Assembly: GCA_009930125.1 (NCBI GenBank)
Contig: RZYZ01000097.1
Span: 1 to 7,654, forward strand
Origin: Clostridia bacterium
GTDB taxonomy: Bacteria > Bacillota > Clostridia > Clostridiales > Clostridiaceae
Direction of reading: 5' to 3'
Length of the DNA: 7,654 bases
Shown: positions 1-6,529 of the stretch, in pieces
How the letters are laid out: each line of letters opens with the position of its first letter
Numbering within the stretch: the stretch's first letter is position 1
The notes under the pieces: generated by a model
What the model saw: only the letters and a program-made list of their open reading frames with translations
Told to the model about the DNA's origin: nothing
The model's database searches: none
Position numbers and translations under genes: made by a program

Positions 1-12
1 GTTTCTGGTCAG

Positions 13-36
13 AAAAGGAGCCTTCCGGCTCCTTTT
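13..36 (-). terminator. Rho-independent terminator after pyk
   Basis: A perfect 10-bp inverted repeat (AAAAGGAGCC / GGCTCCTTTT) encloses a GGAA tetraloop. On the minus strand it begins 10 bases after the pyk stop codon. The 3' arm supplies a short run of four T residues, followed by C, so the U-tract is brief. The A-run on the opposite arm means it could also stop transcription entering from the left on the plus strand. It is the only clear intrinsic terminator I see outside the genes and marks the end of the pfkA-pyk unit. Confidence 0.88.
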
Positions 37-46
37 ACATCAGAAT

Positions 47-1819
47 TTATGATTTTAAGACCGTACGTCCATTGATCACAAGACTTCTCTTGCCGTCGAT
101 GGTCACAAGGGTTCCTTCCGTCAGGACAGACATGGCATTGGCAGCCTCTGCGATGACAGGAATGTCATGCTTCATGGCTTCCACGGAAATGTCCGGAGTC
201 ACCTGATTGGTTTCCACGATGACACCCGATACCTTATGGATGATGTCCATATAGGTGTCATTGAGAGAGTTCACCACAAGAATATCTCCTGCCTGAATCT
301 TCTCCTCAGCAGTCTGAACGGAGATGGCCTTCTTGATGACACCACTGACGATCTGCTTGGTCTCATGGGTTCTCTTTCCCTGAAGAAGCACTTCTCCAAT
401 GAGATGCACCTTGATCATGTTGGTGGAACCGACGAAGTTGATGGGCAGTCCTGCGGTGATGACCACAAGTTCTCCATCATGGACAAATCCACGCTTCTTG
501 GCGATTTCCGAAGTGGTATCGATCATTTCATCGGTGGAGTTGTAAAGCTCTGCCACGATGGGATAGACACCCCAGTAGAGAAGAAGCTTTCTCGCCACGG
601 ACTTGCTTGGTGTGATGGCCAGGACCGGACACTCCGGTCTGAATCTGGACACGTTTTTTGCGGTACTACCGGATACCGTTGCGGATATGATGGCCGATGC
701 ACCCAGCTCATAGGCTGTGGTGACACTGGCAAGACTGATGGCGATGGGCACAGAGGAAGCATGGGTCAGCATCATTTTCGTGATGATCTTATCATGATTG
801 ATTCTGCTTTCCGCATCTTCTGCAATCTTCACCATGGTCTCCACGGATTCCACCGGATATTTACCATTGGCGGTTTCCCCTGAAAGCATGATGCAGTCGG
901 AACCGTCAAAGATGGCGTTGGCCACGTCTGATACTTCTGCTCTGGTAGGTCTCGGGAATCTCACCATGGATTCCAGCATCTGAGTCGCAGTGACCACAGG
1001 CTTACCGGCCTGGTTGCACAGATCAATGATGTGCTTCTGAATCCCCGGCACCTGCTCCAGCGGGATTTCAACACCCATATCTCCTCTGGCCACCATGACG
1101 CCGTCGGAATACTTGATGATCTCCTCTACATTGTCCACACCTTCCTGGTTTTCGATCTTGGACATGAGGAAAATATCTTCTCCGCCAAGGTTTCTCAGAA
1201 CCTTACGGATGGCAAGGACGTCTTCCGCTTTTCGGATGAAGGAAGCAGCCACAATGTCCACGCCCATTTCCACACCGAAACGCAGATCATCCAGATCCTT
1301 CTCCGTCAGTGCAGGCAGCTGGGTCTTCACGCCGGGCAGATTGATGCCCTTATGGTTGGAGATGGTGCCGGAGTTAAGGATCCTGCATGTGATGACCCCT
1401 GTGGCCTCATTCATGGCCGTGACTTCCAGCGCAACCAGCCCATCATCCACAAGAATTCTGGAACCGATATTGACATCCTCCGCCAGTTTCTCATAGGACA
1501 GGGAGAATTTCTTATCATCTCCCAGAACCTCTTCCTTGGTATGAATATCGATGAAGTTTCCTTCATGAAGCAGCACAGGCGCATCCTTGAAATCATGAGT
1601 TCTGATTTCAGGTCCCTTGGTGTCCAGTAGAATCGCCACAAGCTTGTCCTGCTTTTCCGCTTCTCTTCTCACCGTTTCCATCTTTTTCTTGTGGTTCTCA
1701 TGCACATCATGAGAGAAGTTGAATCGGGCAACATTCATTCCAGCACTGATTAGCTCACTCACCTTTTCCGGTGAATCAGATGTAGGTCCGATGGTACAGA
1801 TAATTTTGGTTTTACGCAT
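47..1819 (-). CDS. pyk: Pyruvate kinase with C-terminal extra domain
   Basis: This 590-residue cytoplasmic enzyme transfers phosphate from phosphoenolpyruvate to ADP, giving pyruvate and ATP in the last step of glycolysis. The (beta/alpha)8 core shows ARFNFSH (31-37, Arg32), LLDTKGPEIRT (64-74), the catalytic lysine in MSKIENQEG (Lys221), ARGDMGVEIP (244-253, Asp247 for metal binding), TATQMLESM (277-285) and MLSGETANGKYP (311-322). The B domain lies at about 75-170 and the regulatory C domain at about 350-475. Residues from about 480 to the end form the additional PEP-utiliser-like swivelling domain of Bacillus-type kinases. The Thr-Ser-His expected there by family knowledge is replaced by TPDIS (541-545), so it is unlikely to carry phosphate. 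The start is supported by AGGAGG six bases upstream. The gene follows pfkA by 20 bp, so the two are probably co-transcribed. Confidence 0.97.
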   Translation of the reverse strand: MRKTKIICTIGPTSDSPEKVSELISAGMNVARFNFSHDVHENHKKKMETVRREAEKQDKLVAILLDTKGPEIRTHDFKDAPVLLHEGNFIDIHTKEEVLGDDKKFSLSYEKLAEDVNIGSRILVDDGLVALEVTAMNEATGVITCRILNSGTISNHKGINLPGVKTQLPALTEKDLDDLRFGVEMGVDIVAASFIRKAEDVLAIRKVLRNLGGEDIFLMSKIENQEGVDNVEEIIKYSDGVMVARGDMGVEIPLEQVPGIQKHIIDLCNQAGKPVVTATQMLESMVRFPRPTRAEVSDVANAIFDGSDCIMLSGETANGKYPVESVETMVKIAEDAESRINHDKIITKMMLTHASSVPIAISLASVTTAYELGASAIISATVSGSTAKNVSRFRPECPVLAITPSKSVARKLLLYWGVYPIVAELYNSTDEMIDTTSEIAKKRGFVHDGELVVITAGLPINFVGSTNMIKVHLIGEVLLQGKRTHETKQIVSGVIKKAISVQTAEEKIQAGDILVVNSLNDTYMDIIHKVSGVIVETNQVTPDISVEAMKHDIPVIAEAANAMSVLTEGTLVTIDGKRSLVINGRTVLKS

Positions 1820-1839
1820 ACTTTTCCTCCTAATTTCTC

Positions 1840-2796
1840 TTAAACGAGGTCCATTGCAATCTGGTACAGTTTCTCATTGAAAGGTCTCTTCACACTTAAT
1901 GCTTCATGAATATCATAATCCACGATATCACCCTTGACCGTTCCGATGACACGTCCCGATTTTCCTTCCATCAGGAGTTCCATCGCACGATGTCCCATCT
2001 TGGAAGCCAGCACTCTGTCAAAGGCAGTCGGCGCTCCACCTCTCTGGATATGTCCCAGAACCGTGGCTCTGGTTTCAATGCCTGAAACATCTTCGATCTT
2101 CTTGGCGATCTCATGGGAGTTTCCTACCCCTTCTGCAATGACCACCAGATTATGATGCTTCTTCTGTCTTCTTCCATCCATGACGGTCTTGATGATCTCC
2201 TCATCTGTGTACTTTCTCTCCGGAACCAGAATGGTGGTGGCTCCACCGGCAAGTCCCGCATAAAGAGCCAGATCTCCGCAGTCTCTTCCCATGACTTCCA
2301 CCACGGAAACTCTCTGATGAGAGGATGAGGTATCTCTGATCTTGTTGATGGCATCAATAACGGTGTTTTGTGCCGTATCGAATCCGATGGTACGGTCCGT
2401 ATAGGCCAGGTCATTGTCGATGGTGCCAGGGATGCCTATGGTCTGTATGCCAAGCTCTGAAAGACCCTTGGCCCCCATGAAGGAACCGTCTCCACCGATG
2501 ACCACAAGGCCTTCGATGCCATAGATCTTCAGAACCTGGGCAGCCTTTTCTCTTACTTCCGGATCCCTGAATTCCGGAAATCTGGCAGTCTTCAGTATTG
2601 TTCCACCTCTTTGTATGATGTCGGATACGGACCTTCTGTCCATGGGCAGAATCTCTCCCTCATGCAGTCCCATGTACCCTTTGTATATCCCCATAACTTC
2701 TATGTCGTTCACTAGCGCTGTTCTGACAATGGCTCTGATGGCAGCATTCATTCCTGGCGCATCTCCACCGCTGGTTAATATCCCGATTTTCTTCAT
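1840..2796 (-). CDS. pfkA: ATP-dependent 6-phosphofructokinase
   Basis: PfkA phosphorylates fructose 6-phosphate with ATP to give fructose 1,6-bisphosphate, the committed step of glycolysis. The 318-residue protein matches the usual bacterial length, and its key residues fall at the same numbers as in the E. coli enzyme: GGDAPGMN (10-17) and GGDGS (101-105) at the ATP/Mg site, Arg72, the catalytic base Asp127 in PGTIDND (123-129), Arg162, Met169-Gly170-Arg171, Glu222, Arg243, His249 and Arg252 in GHIQRGG. Gly104 in GGDGS indicates ATP rather than pyrophosphate as phosphoryl donor, by family rule. The active site is complete. The start is fixed by AGGAGG seven bases upstream (2804-2809). It has its own promoter in the gap after dnaE and is followed closely by pyk. 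The family is usually a tetramer, inhibited by PEP and activated by ADP. Confidence 0.98.
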   Translation of the reverse strand: MKKIGILTSGGDAPGMNAAIRAIVRTALVNDIEVMGIYKGYMGLHEGEILPMDRRSVSDIIQRGGTILKTARFPEFRDPEVREKAAQVLKIYGIEGLVVIGGDGSFMGAKGLSELGIQTIGIPGTIDNDLAYTDRTIGFDTAQNTVIDAINKIRDTSSSHQRVSVVEVMGRDCGDLALYAGLAGGATTILVPERKYTDEEIIKTVMDGRRQKKHHNLVVIAEGVGNSHEIAKKIEDVSGIETRATVLGHIQRGGAPTAFDRVLASKMGHRAMELLMEGKSGRVIGTVKGDIVDYDIHEALSVKRPFNEKLYQIAMDLV

Positions 2797-2832
2797 TTCT
2801 TATCCTCCTAAAAGAGAGGCAGAAGAGTTTAT

Positions 2833-2842
2833 CTTCCGTCCA
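2833..2842. repeat. 10-bp direct repeat, downstream copy
   Basis: CTTCCGTCCA (plus strand) occurs here and again, exactly and in the same orientation, at 2905-2914. This copy lies in the predicted pfkA 5' untranslated region, about 15-20 bases after the likely transcription start and about 25 bases before the ribosome binding site. On the message strand its GGAAGA and the following TCTTC could form a weak 5-bp hairpin. It could be one half of an operator pair, but that is inference. Confidence 0.5.
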
Positions 2843-2862
2843 CAAAAATTTTAGCCCATACT

Positions 2863-2891
2863 ATTGTATATCTAAAATGAAATGATTTCAA
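2863..2891 (-). promoter_or_regulatory. Sigma-A-type promoter of pfkA-pyk
   Basis: On the minus strand a TTGAAA -35 box (2891-2886) and a TACAAT -10 box (2868-2863) are separated by exactly 17 bases. Each box differs from consensus by one base. Transcription would start near 2857-2855, leaving an untranslated leader of about 60 bases before the pfkA ATG. The spacer is AT-rich. The promoter lies wholly in the gap after dnaE, so the two glycolytic genes need not depend on dnaE transcription. No clear terminator separates dnaE from it, so read-through from dnaE is also possible. Confidence 0.75.
2878..2890. promoter_or_regulatory. 13-bp palindrome over the -35 box (possible operator)
   Basis: TGAAATGATTTCA is a perfect 6-bp inverted repeat around one central base. 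It covers five of the six bases of the predicted -35 box of the pfkA-pyk promoter. A dimeric regulator bound here would block RNA polymerase. Its outer TGAAA...TTTCA resembles the CcpA cre sequence, but it has 13 rather than 14 positions and lacks the central CG, so I do not call it a cre site. The regulator is unknown. Confidence 0.45.
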
Positions 2892-2904
2892 GAAGATGAT
2901 ATCA

Positions 2905-2914
2905 CTTCCGTCCA
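2905..2914. repeat. 10-bp direct repeat, upstream copy
   Basis: This is the second exact copy of CTTCCGTCCA, matching 2833-2842 with centres 72 bp apart. It ends 13 bases upstream of the -35 box and sits just after the dnaE stop codon. The two copies therefore bracket the promoter. The spacing is close to seven turns of DNA, which would suit looping or cooperative binding, but no regulator can be named. Confidence 0.5.
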
Positions 2915-2927
2915 GTACGCAAAATTC

Positions 2928-4432
2928 TTAACTTTCAACAAGTTTCACGTTCTCTTCACCCAGTTTCTCCTTCAGCATCCGAACCACAGGGGAAGCACTG
3001 TCAATCCACAGTTCTCTGGCAAGCTGCATCACATCTCTCTTATCCGTAGCCACCACAATGACAGGTGTGTCTCCCCCGAAGGTCTTCAGCACAGGCCTCA
3101 AGGTCTTCACCATGAGCTTAGCATCGCCCATGCTGCCGAACCTCAGGTAGAGTTTGGCGCTTTTCGCGGCAGTGAGATCCCCCACCGTTTCCACAATGAG
3201 CTTCGGATTCTCCTCCTCCTTCAGCGACAGTCTCCCCTTCACCAGCACGATGCTGTCTTCCTTGAGGTAGGACACCACCTTGTCATAGGTTTTTGGAAAC
3301 ACGATACACTCCAGAACCCCGGAGAGGTCCTCCAGATTCATGAATGCCATCATGGCGGAGTTTCTTGTGATCTTTCTCGAAATATCCCGGATCATGCCGC
3401 CGAGAATGACTCTTTCGCCATCCTGGAATCCGCTCTTTTTCATCATGGCGTCGGCATAAAGCGCCGCATCGTCTCTCACATCATCCAGGATATCATCGCT
3501 TTCCGAGAGAATATCAGACACCTTGTGACTGACCGCCTTTCTCAGCGTCTCCTCATATTCATCCAGAGGATGACCCGTAAGATACATGCCTGTCATTTCC
3601 TTCTCCATGAAGAGCAGATCCTTTTGATCGAATTCTCTGAGATCCGGATACTCCACTTTCACCGTATCCTCGTCTTCCAGGATGTCCCCGAACAGGGAAA
3701 CCTGTCCGTCGATGTTCTTTCTGCTTTTCTGCGCAAAGCTTTCAATGATCTTCTCGTGGACCGCCAGCATCTGGGCACGACTTCCGTCCATACCATCGAA
3801 GGAACCAGCCTTGATGAGGGCTTCCACCGCCCTTTTATTCAGTCCCGTGGCCGTGTTTCGCTCAATGAAGTCCATGAGATTCTTGTAGTTTCCGTTTCTG
3901 TTTCTCTCGGAAACCAGAGCATCCACGAAATTCTTTCCGACGCCTTTGATGGCACCAAGACCGAACAGGATTTTCCCGTCTCTGACCTTGTATCGGAATT
4001 CCGAACTGTTTATTTCAGGAGAGACCACCTCAATGCCCAGACTCTTCGCAAACCTCAGGTAGGAGAAGCACTTGTCGGCATTGCCCAGGAAGCTGTTCAG
4101 CATGGCTGCTGTGAATTCCGCAGGATGATACCGCATGAGATAGGCCGTCTGATAGCCGATGACCGCATAGGCTGCGGCATGGGCCTTATTGAAGGCATAG
4201 CTGGCAAAATCCATCATCTGATCGAAGATGGTGTTGGCCACCTTCTCACTGATGCCGTTGCGGACGCACCCAGGCACCACCACCTGTCCCTTCTCGTCCA
4301 CCAGGCCATAGATGAAGTTCTTTCTCTCCTCTTCCATGACATCATGCTTCTTCTTGCTCATGGCTCTTCGGACCAGATCCGATCTTCCCAGGGAATAGCC
4401 CGCCAGGTCTCTCACGATCTGCATGACCTGCT
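2928..4432 (-). CDS. dnaE: DNA polymerase III alpha subunit, 3' exon
   Basis: This is the C-terminal part of the replicative polymerase, read in frame with 7654-7270 once the intron is removed. The first two bases (AG) complete the Glu codon begun at 7270, giving YQ-EQVMQIV; the ATG at 4424 is an internal Met, not a start. Numbering the 629 visible spliced residues from the window edge, the fingers include LGRSDLVRRAMSKKK (about 143-157). A helix-hairpin-helix segment has LFGLGAIKGVG (284-294). QVSLF (372-376) fits the sliding-clamp binding motif. An OB fold runs from about 469 to 551 (LGGMIRDISRKITRNSAMMAFMNLED and following), with a short C-terminal domain after it. The layout is that of DnaE, not PolC: no inserted exonuclease is seen in the visible part, and the order HhH, clamp motif, OB fold, tail is typical. 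The gene ends 131 bp before pfkA. Confidence 0.95.
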
Positions 4433-4434
4433 AT

Positions 4435-4479
4435 AGTGATAGGTAATCCTTTGATATAATCTCCAGATTTTCCCCCACT
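4435..4479 (-). ncRNA. Group II intron domain VI with bulged branch-point A
   Basis: The RNA folds as AGUGG (4479-4475) with UCACU (4439-4435), then GGG (4474-4472) with CCU (4443-4441). A4440 is left bulged between the two helices. Beyond an A-rich internal loop, AAUCU (4469-4465) pairs with GGAUU (4449-4445). The bulged A is eight bases from the intron end, where family knowledge places the branch-point nucleophile at seven or eight. Only AU (4434-4433) follows the stem before exon 2. This supports lariat-forming splicing. Confidence 0.85.
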
Positions 4480-4481
4480 CC

Positions 4482-4515
4482 ACACCGTGCGTGCAATTTT
4501 CACCGCACACGGCGT
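4482..4515 (-). ncRNA. Group II intron domain V (catalytic core)
   Basis: This is a 34-base hairpin with the standard geometry: a 9-bp lower stem (ACGCCGUGU with GCACGGUGU), a two-base AC bulge on the 3' side, a 5-bp upper stem and a GAAA tetraloop. The catalytic triad position reads CGC rather than the commoner AGC; both occur in active group II introns. It starts 19 bases after the maturase stop codon and is joined to domain VI by GG. No mismatches disrupt the fold, so the ribozyme core looks functional. Confidence 0.92.
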
Positions 4516-4534
4516 TCCATCGAGAATCTTTTGG

Positions 4535-6499
4535 CTAAATATCTAAATAGTTTTCAACTTTTTCTAGGGTGAGCTTTTGCCCCTCTTTGTCGTATTCTTT
4601 GATAATGGATAGCCCTAATGTAAAGCGTAACCGATTGGTTTTTCTCCTCTGTTCAGAGTTCAGATTCAAAATCCCGAGATATTTCTCAACAGTTTCCTCT
4701 TGTGTCGCATGAATTAGTTTATGAACATCTTCATGTATCAACACAAGATTGCTGAACTCATCAGTTCCGCCATCATTACGCGCCTTTTTGTGATGACAAT
4801 GTATTTCAGCTGTAGTTTCGAAGGGTTTGCCTAATACATAGCATTTTCCATTTTGCATTGAGTATAATGAAATTCTGTTATCAAAGTACTCAATGTTTTG
4901 GTTATTTGGGTAGTGCTTTCGCAATTGATTCAACAGCTTTAATTCATTGCCAAGATAGTCATGTATCTTTTCTCTTCCTTCAGGGGTATATAGACAGTTC
5001 TTAATACTGAATGCCATCGGATTTTTAAACTGTATGGCGTATATTGGGTAGATAGGTTCGCCCGTTCCCTTGATGTATCGGAGCGACTTATACTTCCCAT
5101 ATCTCTGTGTTTCTGTTTCTGTTAGGTCCCTACCCGTTTTTACTAGGCGATTACCCTTTTGGGTGTTTAGCCCATTGTATAACAGCCTGTAGGTTCTTTG
5201 TTGTATGTGATTCAAGTCACTTGCTACCATCGTTGCGATGCTGTAATAGTTTTGAATTCCCATTACCATTGCATTGTATAGTACGATTTCCCTAACTTCA
5301 CTGTCTGAACTCCCTGCATGACATATCTTTTTAACTTGTTCTATCAGCTTTTCAGACTTGACTGCTAATGCTTTATCACTTATGTGTGAGAATACAGTAT
5401 ATTTATTTTTCTGATGATTCCATGTAACTTTTATTTTAAATCCAAGGAATTCCATGTACTGTTTCCTGACATCAACAATTTTTGTCTTTTCTGAAGATAT
5501 TTCAAGTTTCAGCGTTTCTTTCAGCCATTTTTCAGTTGCGATTAATACTTTTTGCGCATCTTCATGTTTTCTGCAGAAAACTCTAAAATCATCTGCATAT
5601 CTCACAATCCACATTTCTTTCAGCATTGTTGTCTCTTGCATGCCACGGAAAGCATGAGAGGATGTTGTTCCGTTAGCCGTCACCCTCTTTTTGTAATTAT
5701 TAGTTACTGGGTGATTCTGCCATTGGTTTTCAATCCATTTATCCACGTCGTTCAATACTATATTAGCGAGTAACGGTGATAAAATGCCACCTTGCGGGGT
5801 CCCTTTTGTCGGGATTATGGTTTGTCCATTTTCCAGTTTTATTGGTCCTTTAAGGATTTGCTTTATTATCCAGATTAGTTGCTTATCTCTTATACCCATG
5901 GCCCATATTTGTCTGATTAATTTCTTGTGGTCAACGTTATCGAAGAACCCTTTGATATCAAACTCTATGACATGGTATAAGTTGCTCATCTGGAGCATTC
6001 TATATGTTCTAGCTATAGCATGTTCAACTGACCTTAAGGGTCTGAATCCGTAGCTGTTGTTTGAAAATTTTGCTTCACAAATGGGTTGCATTACTTGTAG
6101 AATACACTGTTGTATTAATCTGTCCCAAATACATGGTATGCCAAGTGGTCTTGTTTTTCCATTGGGTTTAGGTATTTCCTTTCTTCTTACGGCTTTTGGT
6201 CTGTATCCATGTTCACTTCCGCGAGTTATGAATCTCACTTTACTTACCACTTCTTCAGCAGTCAGTTTTGAAATGTCTTGGATACTCAACCCGTCAGTTC
6301 CAGGAGTTTTGCTTCCACCATTGGTTTTGATGTTCCTATATGCCAATAATATGTTCTCATCCGATAGTATTATCTGCATAAGGTTCTCTAATGTATTACC
6401 ATCTTGGCTTTTTGAATACAACTCGTCGAAGACCGTTTGCATGTTGTAGTATTCGTTATGTCTCAGGTCTTCAATAGATTTTCCCTTTTTCTTTGACAT
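4535..6499 (-). CDS. ltrA: Group II intron reverse transcriptase/maturase with HNH endonuclease
   Basis: The LtrA-type protein binds its own intron RNA to help splicing, then nicks target DNA and copies the intron into it. With the start chosen here it has 654 residues. Reverse transcriptase blocks include PGTDG (66-70), KPNGKTRPLGIP (111-122), FDIKGFFDN (180-188, Asp181), TPQGGILSP (234-242) and the catalytic YADD (301-304). Maturase domain X lies at about 378-450. The C-terminal HNH nuclease has IHCHHKK (566-572), GGTDEFSNLVLIHEDVHKLIH (577-597 approximately); it has HEDVH in place of a CxxC-type ending, a form I recall in related intron proteins. I chose ATG 6499 because GGAGG lies six bases upstream; an in-frame ATG at 6529 would add ten residues but has no ribosome binding site and lies in a hairpin. 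No frameshift or missing catalytic residue is seen. The gene symbol is by family, not by close match. Confidence 0.95.
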   Translation of the reverse strand: MSKKKGKSIEDLRHNEYYNMQTVFDELYSKSQDGNTLENLMQIILSDENILLAYRNIKTNGGSKTPGTDGLSIQDISKLTAEEVVSKVRFITRGSEHGYRPKAVRRKEIPKPNGKTRPLGIPCIWDRLIQQCILQVMQPICEAKFSNNSYGFRPLRSVEHAIARTYRMLQMSNLYHVIEFDIKGFFDNVDHKKLIRQIWAMGIRDKQLIWIIKQILKGPIKLENGQTIIPTKGTPQGGILSPLLANIVLNDVDKWIENQWQNHPVTNNYKKRVTANGTTSSHAFRGMQETTMLKEMWIVRYADDFRVFCRKHEDAQKVLIATEKWLKETLKLEISSEKTKIVDVRKQYMEFLGFKIKVTWNHQKNKYTVFSHISDKALAVKSEKLIEQVKKICHAGSSDSEVREIVLYNAMVMGIQNYYSIATMVASDLNHIQQRTYRLLYNGLNTQKGNRLVKTGRDLTETETQRYGKYKSLRYIKGTGEPIYPIYAIQFKNPMAFSIKNCLYTPEGREKIHDYLGNELKLLNQLRKHYPNNQNIEYFDNRISLYSMQNGKCYVLGKPFETTAEIHCHHKKARNDGGTDEFSNLVLIHEDVHKLIHATQEETVEKYLGILNLNSEQRRKTNRLRFTLGLSIIKEYDKEGQKLTLEKVENYLDI

Positions 6500-6503
6500 A
6501 GGG

Positions 6504-6528
6504 CACCTCCCATCATATGATAGAGGCA
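6504..6528 (-). promoter_or_regulatory. Hairpin masking the maturase ribosome binding site (domain IVa-like)
   Basis: In the intron RNA, UGCCUCU (6528-6522) pairs with GGAGGUG (6510-6504), and AUC (6521-6519) pairs with GAU (6514-6512) around an AUAU loop; G6511 is bulged. Three of the lower pairs are G-U. The paired GGAGG is the ribosome binding site for ATG 6499. In the well-studied Lactococcus Ll.LtrB intron, domain IVa similarly holds the ribosome binding site and is the main maturase binding site, so maturase represses its own translation. The same role here is inference from position and fold. Confidence 0.65.
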
Positions 6529-6529
6529 T

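Noticed and set aside
167..883. Long plus-strand open frame (238 codons) opposite pyk
   Set aside because: It lies wholly inside pyk, whose motifs are unmistakable. The translation is rich in His, Asp and Gly, as expected from antisense of a biased gene, with no recognisable domain.
2878..2890. CcpA cre site
   Set aside because: The central CG and the 14-base spacing of cre are missing; only the outer arms agree.
2928..4424. Separate gene starting at ATG 4424
   Set aside because: This ATG is the Met of the YQEQVM motif of DnaE. It has no proper ribosome binding site, and the frame is simply the second exon.
3525..4436. Plus-strand open frame of 303 codons opposite dnaE exon 2
   Set aside because: It is antisense to conserved DnaE sequence and continues across the splice junction by only a few bases. 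It shows no family motif and has no visible ribosome binding site.
5107..6449. Several short plus-strand frames inside the maturase gene
   Set aside because: They are antisense to conserved reverse transcriptase blocks, are rich in Cys, Phe and Ser from AT-rich complement, and match no family I know.
6500..6529. ATG 6529 as the maturase start
   Set aside because: No ribosome binding site precedes it, and the ten extra residues are encoded by the hairpin. ATG 6499 has GGAGG at good spacing.
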